Assembly: GCA_030918015.1 (NCBI GenBank)
Contig: JAUPTP010000113.1
Location: 1-7,176, forward strand
Length of the DNA: 7,176 nt
Origin: Pseudomonadota bacterium
GTDB lineage: Bacteria > Pseudomonadota > Gammaproteobacteria > Burkholderiales > Burkholderiaceae_C
Direction of reading: 5' to 3'
In this document: positions 1-5,478 of the stretch, piece by piece
Position numbering within the stretch: position 1 is the first letter of the stretch
Layout of the letters: each line of letters begins with the position of its first letter
Position numbers and translations under genes: made by a program
Notes under the pieces: model-generated
Seen by the model: only the letters and a program-made list of their open reading frames with translations
Told to the model about the DNA's origin: nothing
The model's database searches: none

Positions 1-12
1 GTGCATTACTGA
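1..12 (+). CDS. 3' end of an upstream gene, possibly S-(hydroxymethyl)glutathione dehydrogenase
   Basis: The first frame reads Val-His-Tyr and then a TGA stop at 10-12, which is 15 bases before the next start codon. The tight, same-strand spacing and the following S-formylglutathione hydrolase suggest an operon whose first gene is the class III alcohol dehydrogenase (adhC/frmA type). That enzyme makes the S-formylglutathione used by the next gene, and the two are very often adjacent in proteobacteria. A short hydrophobic ending like this suits that family, but three residues cannot prove identity. The call rests on context. Confidence 0.4.
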   Translation: MHY

Positions 13-27
13 CCCCGGGGAGAGGCC

Positions 28-861
28 ATGGAACGCATCGAGCAGCACGCCAGCTTCGGCGGCCGTCAGGAAGTCTGGACCCACGATTCGCCGGCGCTGG
101 GCGGGCCGACGCGCTTCGGCGTCTACCTGCCGCCGGCGGCGCTGGCCGGCGAGCGCTGCCCGGTGCTGTACTGGCTCTCGGGCCTGACCTGCACCGAGCA
201 GAACTTCATCACCAAGGCCGGCGTGCAGCAGCATGCGGCCGCGCACGGCCTGATCGTGGTCGCGCCCGACACCAGCCCGCGCGGGCCCGAGGTGGCCGAC
301 GACCCGGCCTACGACCTGGGCCAGGGCGCCGGCTTCTACCTCGACGCCACGCAGGCGCCGTGGTCGACGCACTTCCGCATGGAGACCCATGTGGTGCATG
401 AGCTGCCGGCCTGGATCGAGGCGCATTTCCCGGCCAGCGGGCGGCGCGCGATCAGCGGCCACTCGATGGGCGGCCACGGTGCGCTGAGCCTGGCGCTGCG
501 CCATCCGGGCCGCTACGCCAGCGTCTCGGCCTTCGCGCCGATCGTCGCGCCCAGCCAGGTGCCGTGGGGGCAGAAGGCCTTCACCGCCTATCTGGGCGAC
601 GACCCCGCCGCCTGGGCCGCGCACGACACGGTGGCGCTGATCGCGCAGGCCGCCGAACGCCTGCCGCTGCTGGTCGACCAGGGCGAGGCCGACGACTTCC
701 TGCGCGGCCAGCTGCGCCCGGAGCTGCTGCAGGCCGCCTGCGCCGACGCCGGCCACCCGCTGACGCTGCGCGTCCATCCCGGCCACGACCACAGCTACTA
801 CTTCATCGCCAGCTTCATCGGCGAGCATGTGGCCTGGCATGCGCAGGCGCTGGCGGGCTGA
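28..861 (+). CDS. fghA: S-formylglutathione hydrolase
   Basis: This 277-residue cytosolic serine esterase hydrolyses S-formylglutathione to formate and glutathione, the second step of glutathione-dependent formaldehyde detoxification. It has the alpha/beta-hydrolase fold of the esterase D family and full family length. The nucleophile is Ser146 in the elbow GHSMGGHGAL (144-153). The acid is most likely Asp222 in DQGEADDFL (217-225), and the base is His255 in GHDHSYYFI (252-260). Other family signatures are YWLSGLTCTEQNF (48-60) and the APDTSPRG stretch (79-86). The ATG at 28 has a purine-rich ribosome site at 17-25 (GGGGAGAGG). It lies 15 bp after the upstream stop, so it is probably cotranscribed with the formaldehyde dehydrogenase. 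Nothing is truncated. It is also called frmB or yeiG in enterobacteria. Confidence 0.96.
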   Translation: MERIEQHASFGGRQEVWTHDSPALGGPTRFGVYLPPAALAGERCPVLYWLSGLTCTEQNFITKAGVQQHAAAHGLIVVAPDTSPRGPEVADDPAYDLGQGAGFYLDATQAPWSTHFRMETHVVHELPAWIEAHFPASGRRAISGHSMGGHGALSLALRHPGRYASVSAFAPIVAPSQVPWGQKAFTAYLGDDPAAWAAHDTVALIAQAAERLPLLVDQGEADDFLRGQLRPELLQAACADAGHPLTLRVHPGHDHSYYFIASFIGEHVAWHAQALAG

Positions 862-876
862 CGGCCGCTCCTCGGA

Positions 877-2073
877 TCAGGTCGGCCGAGTGCCGGCGGC
901 GGCGCGCAGCTGCCGCGACACCTGCGGGATGGTCAGCATCGTGCTGGCCACCGCCATCAGCAGCAGCGCGGTGAAGGTGTCGGGCGTGATGATGCGCTTG
1001 TCCAGCAGCACGTTGGCGAAGATGATCATGATCAGCGCCTTGGTCTGCAGCAGCCAGCCGATCAGCCGTGCCTCGCCCGGTGCCCAGCCCAGCAGGCGCC
1101 CGGCCAGCGCCACGCCGGCGAGCTTGCCGCCGACGCTGGCCACCAGCATCCATGCGGCGGCCGCGAACACCGCCACGCCGCCGACGCCCCACTGCGTCTT
1201 CAGCCCGGTGCTGAGGAAGAACACCGGCATCAGCAGGAACAGCACCTGATGGCGCATGCGGTCGAGCTGCGCCTGCTCGAACCAGCGCGCCTCGATCGAC
1301 ACGCCGGCCAGGAAGGCGCCGACCATGAAGTGCAGCCCGCACCAGTCGGCCCCCAGCGCGCAGGCGATCAGCCAGACCAGGGCCAGCGGCCAGCGGTCGC
1401 GCTCGGTCAGGCGTGGCATGAGCCGGCGCAGCCCGGCCGCCAGCAGCATGTAGACCAGCAGGAAGACGATCTGGCGGCCGACCCGGTCCCAGTCCATCAG
1501 GATCAGGGCCAGCACGCCCCAGATCGCCAGGTCGTCCAGGCTGGCGTAGCGCAGGATGCGCTGGCCCAGCGGCTGGCGCAGCAGCGAGAGCTTCTCCAGG
1601 AACAGGATCAGGATCGGCAGCGCCGTCACCGCGCAGGACATGCCCACGCCGGCGACGAACTGCCAGGTCCGGCCCTGCGCGCCGATCCAGCCGGAGGACA
1701 GCCCCATCATCGCCCAGGCCGCGCCGCAGCCCGCCAGCAGCGGCACGCCCATCGCCAGCCCGGCGGTGATGCTGCTCTCGCGCCGGTGCTGCCAGGCCTG
1801 GCCGAGGTCGAGCTCGATGCCGGCGATGAAGACGAACAGCGTCACCGCCCACAGCGCCACGCCGCCGAGCATGGTGATCACCTCCGGCGTGAAGATCGCG
1901 GCATGCACCGCCGGCTGCAGCGCGCCCAGCACGCCCGGGCCGAGCAGGATGCCCGCGACGATCTGCACCACCACCAGCGGCGCCCAGCGGTCGGTGCGGC
2001 CCAGGCGCCACACCAGCCAGGGCACGGAGAACACCAGCAGCATCGCCACCAGGAAGCGTTCAGGAAGAGACAT
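877..2073 (-). CDS. Kef/CPA2-type cation:proton antiporter
   Basis: This 398-residue inner-membrane protein belongs to the sodium/hydrogen exchanger superfamily (PF00999, CPA2 branch) and would exchange Na+ or K+ for protons. About 11-13 hydrophobic segments span residues 8 to 385. Family marks are QIVAGILLGPGVLG (37-50), FIAGIELDLGQAW (82-94), SCAVTALPILILFLEKL (146-162) and the acidic pair in SLDDLAIW (178-185), where Asp179/Asp180 match the conserved ion-binding Asp-Asp of Kef and NapA proteins. FMVGAFLAGV (249-258) and a late LLQTKALIMII segment (341-351) are also typical. No C-terminal nucleotide-binding RCK/TrkA-N domain is attached, so KefC-type NAD/glutathione gating is unlikely. I chose the ATG at 2073. 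A Met at 2130 in the same frame would add 19 polar residues and overlap the likely promoter. No good ribosome site precedes either start. It is divergent from the XRE regulator and ends 15 bp from fghA, tail to tail. The ion is not predictable. Confidence 0.87.
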   Translation of the reverse strand: MSLPERFLVAMLLVFSVPWLVWRLGRTDRWAPLVVVQIVAGILLGPGVLGALQPAVHAAIFTPEVITMLGGVALWAVTLFVFIAGIELDLGQAWQHRRESSITAGLAMGVPLLAGCGAAWAMMGLSSGWIGAQGRTWQFVAGVGMSCAVTALPILILFLEKLSLLRQPLGQRILRYASLDDLAIWGVLALILMDWDRVGRQIVFLLVYMLLAAGLRRLMPRLTERDRWPLALVWLIACALGADWCGLHFMVGAFLAGVSIEARWFEQAQLDRMRHQVLFLLMPVFFLSTGLKTQWGVGGVAVFAAAAWMLVASVGGKLAGVALAGRLLGWAPGEARLIGWLLQTKALIMIIFANVLLDKRIITPDTFTALLLMAVASTMLTIPQVSRQLRAAAGTRPT

Positions 2074-2142
2074 GGGTTCGGTCGGAGGTGGAGCGTCGAA
2101 AGGCCGCGATGGTACCCAGAATTTTTCCATTATGATGGAATC
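2074..2142. promoter_or_regulatory. Divergent control region of antiporter and XRE regulator, with probable operator dyad
   Basis: This 69-bp gap contains the only AT-rich patch nearby. At 2125-2140 is the inverted repeat TTCCAT-TATG-ATGGAA (6-bp arms, 4-bp spacer). A second, overlapping dyad ATGAT-GGA-ATCAT occupies 2132-2144 and enters the regulator's start codon. Plus-strand TATGAT (2131-2136) and minus-strand CATAAT (2134-2129) each differ by one base from the -10 consensus and overlap one another. The -35 elements are poor on both strands. The likely reading is two overlapping promoters controlled by the XRE protein binding the dyad. The repeats are seen directly; promoter and operator roles are inferred. 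Confidence 0.55.
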
Positions 2143-2721
2143 ATGGGCCTGGATGAACGACTTGCATACCGCCTGCGCACCCTGCGCCGCGCACGGGGCC
2201 TGACGCTGGAGCAGCTGGCCGCGCGCAGCGGCGTCAGCCGCTCGATGATCTCGCTGATCGAGCGCCAGGAGACCAGCCCGACCGCGACCGTGCTCGACAA
2301 GCTGGCCGGCGCGCTGGAGGTGACGCTCTCCGCCCTGTTCGACACTCCCGCCGACGCGCCGCTGGCCCGCGCTGCGCAGCAGCCGGTGTGGCGCGATCCG
2401 GCCTCCGGCTACCGGCGCCGCCAGGTCTCGCCGGGGGACGCCGGCAGCCCGGTGGATCTGGTCGAGGTGATCTTCCCCGCCGGCGAGACGGTCGTGTTCG
2501 AGAGCGCCGGGCCGGCGGTGCCGCCGCAGCTCGTCTGGATGCTGGCCGGCGAGATGGTCCTCACGCTGGGGCCGCAGTCCTGGCGCCTGGCGGCGGGCGA
2601 CTGCCTGGCCCTGCCCGCCAGTCCGCGCATCGCCTTCCACAACCCCGGCTGCGAGCCCGCGCGCTATGCGCTGGCCCGTGCGGTCGCTGCCTGTTCCGTG
2701 TCTGCTGGAGTCTCCGCATGA
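2143..2721 (+). CDS. XRE-family transcriptional regulator with C-terminal cupin domain
   Basis: This 192-residue cytosolic regulator has an N-terminal lambda-repressor-like helix-turn-helix (about residues 6-65). The recognition unit is LTLEQLAARSGVSRSMISLIE (20-40) and the following RQETSPTATVLDKLAGALEV is typical of the family. A single cupin barrel spans about 105-180, including LVWMLAGEMVLTLG (130-143) and LAAGDCLALP (149-158), and is a plausible small-molecule sensor. The architecture matches short XRE-cupin regulators such as the SutR and PuuR types. The ATG at 2143 lies about 7 bases after a TATGAT -10 box and has no clear ribosome site, so the message may be leaderless. The stop overlaps the next gene's start by 4 bp. 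It is divergent from the antiporter, so it probably regulates itself, the acetyltransferase and the antiporter. The effector is unknown. Confidence 0.88.
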   Translation: MGLDERLAYRLRTLRRARGLTLEQLAARSGVSRSMISLIERQETSPTATVLDKLAGALEVTLSALFDTPADAPLARAAQQPVWRDPASGYRRRQVSPGDAGSPVDLVEVIFPAGETVVFESAGPAVPPQLVWMLAGEMVLTLGPQSWRLAAGDCLALPASPRIAFHNPGCEPARYALARAVAACSVSAGVSA

Positions 2722-3248
2722 GTTCCGTCCATCTCGTCGCCTGCCATCACGACCGCCATGCCGAGGCGATCCTGGCCATCTTCAACGATGCCATCGCCCA
2801 CTCCACGGCGCTCTACGACTACCGCCCGCGCACCGCGCAGAGCATGGCGACCTGGTTCGAGGCCAAGCGCGCCGGCGGCTTTCCGGTCCTGGGGCTGGAG
2901 AACGACGCCGGCGAGCTGCTGGGGTTTGCCAGCTACGGCCCGTTTCGCGCCTTTCCCGCCTTCAAGTACACCGTCGAGCACTCGGTCTACGTGCGCCAGG
3001 ACCAGCGGGGCCGGGGCTGGGGCCGCGACCTGATGCAGGCCTTGATCGCCGAGGCCCGGCGCCATGAGGTGCATGCGCTGATCGGCGCCATCGATGCGGA
3101 CAACACCGGCAGCATCGCCCTGCATCGCCGCCTTGGATTCCAGCATGCTGGAACGCTGCCGCAGGTCGGTTTCAAGTTCGGCCGCTGGCTCGATCTCGCG
3201 CTCTATCAGCTGCTGCTGGAGACGCCGGCGCAGCCGGTCGACGGCTGA
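2718..3248 (+). CDS. GNAT N-acetyltransferase, MddA/phosphinothricin acetyltransferase-like
   Basis: This 176-residue acetyl-CoA-dependent N-acetyltransferase spans one GNAT domain over nearly its whole length. The pyrophosphate-binding loop is QRGRGWG (96-102), preceded by TVEHSVYV (85-92). The tail carries DADNTGSIALHRRLGF (126-141) and QVGFKFGRWLDLALYQL (149-165). These are signatures of the PAT/bar and E. coli MddA (YncA/MnaT) group, which acetylates methionine sulfone, methionine sulfoximine and phosphinothricin. From memory the resemblance to MddA is close, including TVEHSVYV and FGRWLDL, and E. coli MddA is about the same length. The start is the ATG at 2718 within ATGA, overlapping the regulator stop, with GGAG at 2707-2710 seven bases upstream, so translation is probably coupled. 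The native substrate is probably an oxidised or toxic amino-acid analogue, but this is inferred from family. Confidence 0.88.
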   Translation: MSSVHLVACHHDRHAEAILAIFNDAIAHSTALYDYRPRTAQSMATWFEAKRAGGFPVLGLENDAGELLGFASYGPFRAFPAFKYTVEHSVYVRQDQRGRGWGRDLMQALIAEARRHEVHALIGAIDADNTGSIALHRRLGFQHAGTLPQVGFKFGRWLDLALYQLLLETPAQPVDG

Positions 3249-3275
3249 GCGGGCGGCTGCTTTACCTTCAGGGCT

Positions 3276-3297
3276 GGCACCGGGTCCAATCGGTGCC
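3276..3297 (+). terminator. Perfect 7-bp hairpin between acetyltransferase and transporter genes
   Basis: GGCACCG at 3276-3282 and CGGTGCC at 3291-3297 are exact inverted repeats around an 8-base loop, giving a 7-bp GC-rich stem 28 bp after the acetyltransferase stop. Only a weak T stretch follows (ATCTTT), with five Ts further on at 3316-3320, so it is a poor fit to an intrinsic terminator. It could end or protect the regulator-acetyltransferase transcript, or act in the leader of the transporter gene. The remaining gap (to 3342) shows no clear promoter. Confidence 0.35.
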
Positions 3298-3342
3298 GCA
3301 TCTTTCCTGGCCTCCTTTTTGCCGCGTTCCTGCTGCTCGCCC

Positions 3343-4356
3343 ATGTCCCTGCCCTCGCTCCTTCCTGATCCTTTCGTGCCGATGCTGCTGGGCAGCGTCG
3401 CGCTGGCGGCGCTGCTGCCGGTGCAGGGCGACGCCGCCCAGGCCGTGAAGCTGCTCACCAGCGTCGGCGTGGCCTGGCTCTTCTTCCTGCACGGCGCCAA
3501 GCTGTCGCGCCAGGCGGTGGTGCAGGGGCTGCTGCACTGGCGGCTGCACCTGAGCGTGCTGCTGGCCACGTTCGCGCTGTTTCCGCTGCTGGGACTGGCG
3601 ATGATGCCGTGGCTGAGCGCGCAGCTCGGCCCCACGCTGACGCTGGGCGTGCTCTTCCTGTGCGCGCTGCCCTCGACCGTGCAGTCGTCCATCGCCTTCA
3701 CGTCGATGGCGCGGGGCAATGTGGCGGCGGCCGTGTGCAGCGCCTCGCTCTCCAACGTGCTGGGGGTCGCGCTCACGCCGCTGCTGATGGTGCTGCTGGC
3801 CCACGGTCTGCCGACCGCGGCGACCGGCGGATCGCCGCCCGGGCTGTCCTGGCACAGCGTCCAGGGCATCGTGGTGCAGCTGCTGCTGCCCTTCGTGGCC
3901 GGCCAGATCGCCCAGCCCTGGCTGGGCGGCTGGGTGCAGCGCCACCGCGGCGTGCTGAAGTTCCTGGACCAGGGCACCATCCTGCTGGTGGTCTACGCCG
4001 CGTTCAGCGAGGCGGTGGTGCAGGGCCTCTATCGCAGCCTGGGCTGGCAGACGCTGGGCACGCTGTTCGGGGTGTGCGCCGTGCTGCTGGCGGCCGTGAT
4101 GCTGCTGCTCGTGCACGGCAGCCGCGCGCTGGGCTTCGCCGAGGCCGACCGCATCGCCCTCGTCTTCTGCGGCTCGAAGAAGACCCTGGCCAGCGGCGTG
4201 CCGATGGCGCAGATCCTCTTCGCCGGTCAGCCGCTCGGGCTGCTGGTGCTGCCGATCATGCTGTTCCACCAGATGCAGCTGATGGTGTGTGCGGTGCTGG
4301 CCCAGCGCCTGGGGCAGCGCGCGGCGCAGGCCGAGGCCGCCATGCCGCCGACCTGA
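3343..4356 (+). CDS. yfeH: YfeH-type SBF-like (bile acid:sodium symporter family) transporter
   Basis: This 337-residue inner-membrane protein of the SBF-like family (PF13593) belongs to the bile acid:sodium symporter superfamily. About 9-10 hydrophobic segments are seen. Recognisable stretches are LLPVQGDAAQ (24-33), FFLHGAKLSRQAVVQG (47-62), HWRLHLSVLLATFALFPLLG (65-84), LPSTVQSSIAFT (109-120) and FCGSKKTLASGVPMA (275-289), with a terminal PIMLFHQMQLM (304-314). E. coli YfeH shares these and is about 330 residues long, so this is full length. The ATG at 3343 gives an N-terminus aligned with YfeH, but no ribosome site precedes it. An in-frame TTG at 3319 is a less likely alternative. The substrate of the family is poorly defined; Na+-coupled uptake or export of an organic anion is inferred. 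It ends 17 bp from the convergent LysR gene. A link with the upstream acetyltransferase is uncertain because of the hairpin between them. Confidence 0.9.
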   Translation: MSLPSLLPDPFVPMLLGSVALAALLPVQGDAAQAVKLLTSVGVAWLFFLHGAKLSRQAVVQGLLHWRLHLSVLLATFALFPLLGLAMMPWLSAQLGPTLTLGVLFLCALPSTVQSSIAFTSMARGNVAAAVCSASLSNVLGVALTPLLMVLLAHGLPTAATGGSPPGLSWHSVQGIVVQLLLPFVAGQIAQPWLGGWVQRHRGVLKFLDQGTILLVVYAAFSEAVVQGLYRSLGWQTLGTLFGVCAVLLAAVMLLLVHGSRALGFAEADRIALVFCGSKKTLASGVPMAQILFAGQPLGLLVLPIMLFHQMQLMVCAVLAQRLGQRAAQAEAAMPPT

Positions 4357-4373
4357 GCGCCTGGCCGGCGACC

Positions 4374-5327
4374 TCAGCCGGTCATCGTGTCCACACGCGG
4401 CACCAGCCCGTGCAGCAGGTGCAGGAAGCGCTGGCCGGCCGGATTCAGCGGCCGGTCGCGGCGCACGATGGAGCAGTAGTCGTCGAGCTGCGCCGTCAGG
4501 TCCACCGCCAGCACGCTCAGCAGGCCGCGGCTGGCGTAGTAGGTCGCCAGCGACTCCGGCATCACCGCCACCATCGGCGCCTCGGCCAGCAGGAAGCTGG
4601 TGGTGAGGATCGAGGCGGTCTCCACCAGGTCGCGCGGCCGGTCCAGCCCGGCGCGGCGGAAGACCTGCTCGAGCAGCTCGCGCATCGGCGAGCCGCGCGG
4701 CTGCAGGATCCACGGCTGCTCCATCAGGTTCACCAGACCCAGCACCCGCCCGTCGGCCCAGGGGTGCTGAGGCCCCACCACCACGCGCAGCGCCTCGCTC
4801 TCGAGCGGGCAGACCACATGGTCGGCGCGGCTGTGGCCTTCCGTCAGCCGGCCGATCACCAGGTCCAGCTGTCCGCGGGCGAGCTGGTCGAGCAGCAGGT
4901 CGCTGGTCTCGGTGTGGATCGACACCCGCAGCCGCGGCTGCTCGCGCTTGAGCTGCACCACCGCGCGCGTCAGCAGCGTGGGCGACGGCGCCAGCACGCT
5001 GCCGATGTTGAGCCGGCCGCCGTCGCCGGCGCGCAGGCCGTCCAGATCGCGGGCCAGCGCCGTCATTGCGCCATGCAGGCCCTCGAAATGCCCCAGCACC
5101 GTCTGTCCGGCCAGCGTCAGCCGCAGGCCGCGGCCCTCGCGCTCGACCAGCGCGCAGTCCAGCGCCGTCTCCAGCTCCTGCAGCATCTTCGTGGCCGCCG
5201 GCTGGGTCATGCCCAGCACGGTGGCCGCCGCGCCCAGGGTGCCCTCGTCGCGCAGGGCCAGCAGCAGCGCCACCTGACGCAGCCGCAGTCGGTTGAGCAG
5301 CTGGGCTGCCCCGGGTCCTTCGGTCAT
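4374..5327 (-). CDS. LysR-family transcriptional regulator
   Basis: This 317-residue LysR-type regulator has a winged helix-turn-helix at residues 12-72 (RLRLRQVALLLALRDEG, then LGAAATVLGMTQPAATKMLQELE) and a two-lobed periplasmic-binding-like effector domain from about 103 to 308. The length is normal for the family. The domain pattern, with an EREGRGLRLTLAGQ wing (63-75) and a RLNIGSV link (105-111), resembles the GbpR/CbL-like branch, though that placement is from memory. I chose the ATG at 5327. An in-frame GTG at 5366 would add 13 residues but would overlap a minus-strand TATAGT box (5370-5365) that is a good -10 candidate. Divergent transcription from the Bug receptor gene 151 bp away makes that gene, and the PdxA-like gene after it, the likely targets, activated in response to the imported compound or a derivative. 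Confidence 0.9.
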   Translation of the reverse strand: MTEGPGAAQLLNRLRLRQVALLLALRDEGTLGAAATVLGMTQPAATKMLQELETALDCALVEREGRGLRLTLAGQTVLGHFEGLHGAMTALARDLDGLRAGDGGRLNIGSVLAPSPTLLTRAVVQLKREQPRLRVSIHTETSDLLLDQLARGQLDLVIGRLTEGHSRADHVVCPLESEALRVVVGPQHPWADGRVLGLVNLMEQPWILQPRGSPMRELLEQVFRRAGLDRPRDLVETASILTTSFLLAEAPMVAVMPESLATYYASRGLLSVLAVDLTAQLDDYCSIVRRDRPLNPAGQRFLHLLHGLVPRVDTMTG

Positions 5328-5478
5328 TTCATAACCCAAAGTGATGGTTTCATGAGATGTTTTCACTATACCGGAATGTATTGCCTGCCTACGATGACTT
5401 CATGGCGAAACGGCGGGCCCCGCAAGCGAGATGGCCCTGCCCCTTGAGCCATCACAAGAAATCCAACGGAGACAAACG
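5328..5478. promoter_or_regulatory. LysR / Bug-receptor divergent control region
   Basis: This intergenic region is clearly more AT-rich at 5328-5400 than its flanks. The inverted repeat ATAC-N6-GTAT (5368-5381) is a LysR-type dyad candidate. TTTCAT occurs at 5327-5332 and again at 5348-5353, exactly 21 bp apart (two helical turns), with the related TTTCAC at 5361-5366. A palindrome TCATGA lies at 5350-5355. On the minus strand TATAGT (5370-5365) is a likely -10 for the regulator. TACGAT (5390-5395) is a weak -10 for the receptor gene, without a good -35, as is usual for promoters activated by LysR proteins. The rest (5401-5467) holds no clear signal. Operator and promoter roles are inferred. 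Confidence 0.5.
5468..5472 (+). promoter_or_regulatory. Ribosome binding site deciding the Bug-receptor start
   Basis: GGAGA stands seven bases (counted from GGAG) before the ATG at 5479. An in-frame ATG at 5431 would add 16 charged residues ahead of the signal peptide and has no comparable site, so the later start is preferred. Confidence 0.75.

Noticed and set aside
13..20. Palindrome CCCCGGGG upstream of the first complete gene
   Set aside because: It is an 8-bp GC palindrome overlapping the ribosome site within an evident operon, and most likely incidental.
862..890. Possible bidirectional terminator formed by CGGCCG at 862-867 and 883-888
   Set aside because: The self-palindromic 6-mers can pair but leave a 15-base loop, do not extend, and lack T tracts on either side. 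Such pairs are common in GC-rich DNA.
1249..2142. Long plus-strand open frame running through the antiporter into the XRE regulator (490 codons in total)
   Set aside because: The part before 2143 is rich in Gln, His, Arg and Ala without domains, lies opposite a clear membrane protein gene, and reflects GC-rich codon bias. Only the portion from 2143 is real.
2074..2640. N-terminal extension of the antiporter frame (587 codons in total) across the XRE gene
   Set aside because: The added 189 residues lie antisense to a well-supported helix-turn-helix/cupin gene and are low-complexity. Homology to antiporters begins at about 2073.
3268..4713. Large minus-strand open frame opposite the YfeH-type transporter
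   Set aside because: The translation is Gln/His/Arg/Ala-rich with no recognisable domain, while the plus strand encodes a clear membrane transporter.
3609..5447. 612-codon plus-strand open frame across the YfeH and LysR genes
   Set aside because: It spans two well-supported genes on opposite strands and has no domain. It is the expected shadow of GC-rich third positions.
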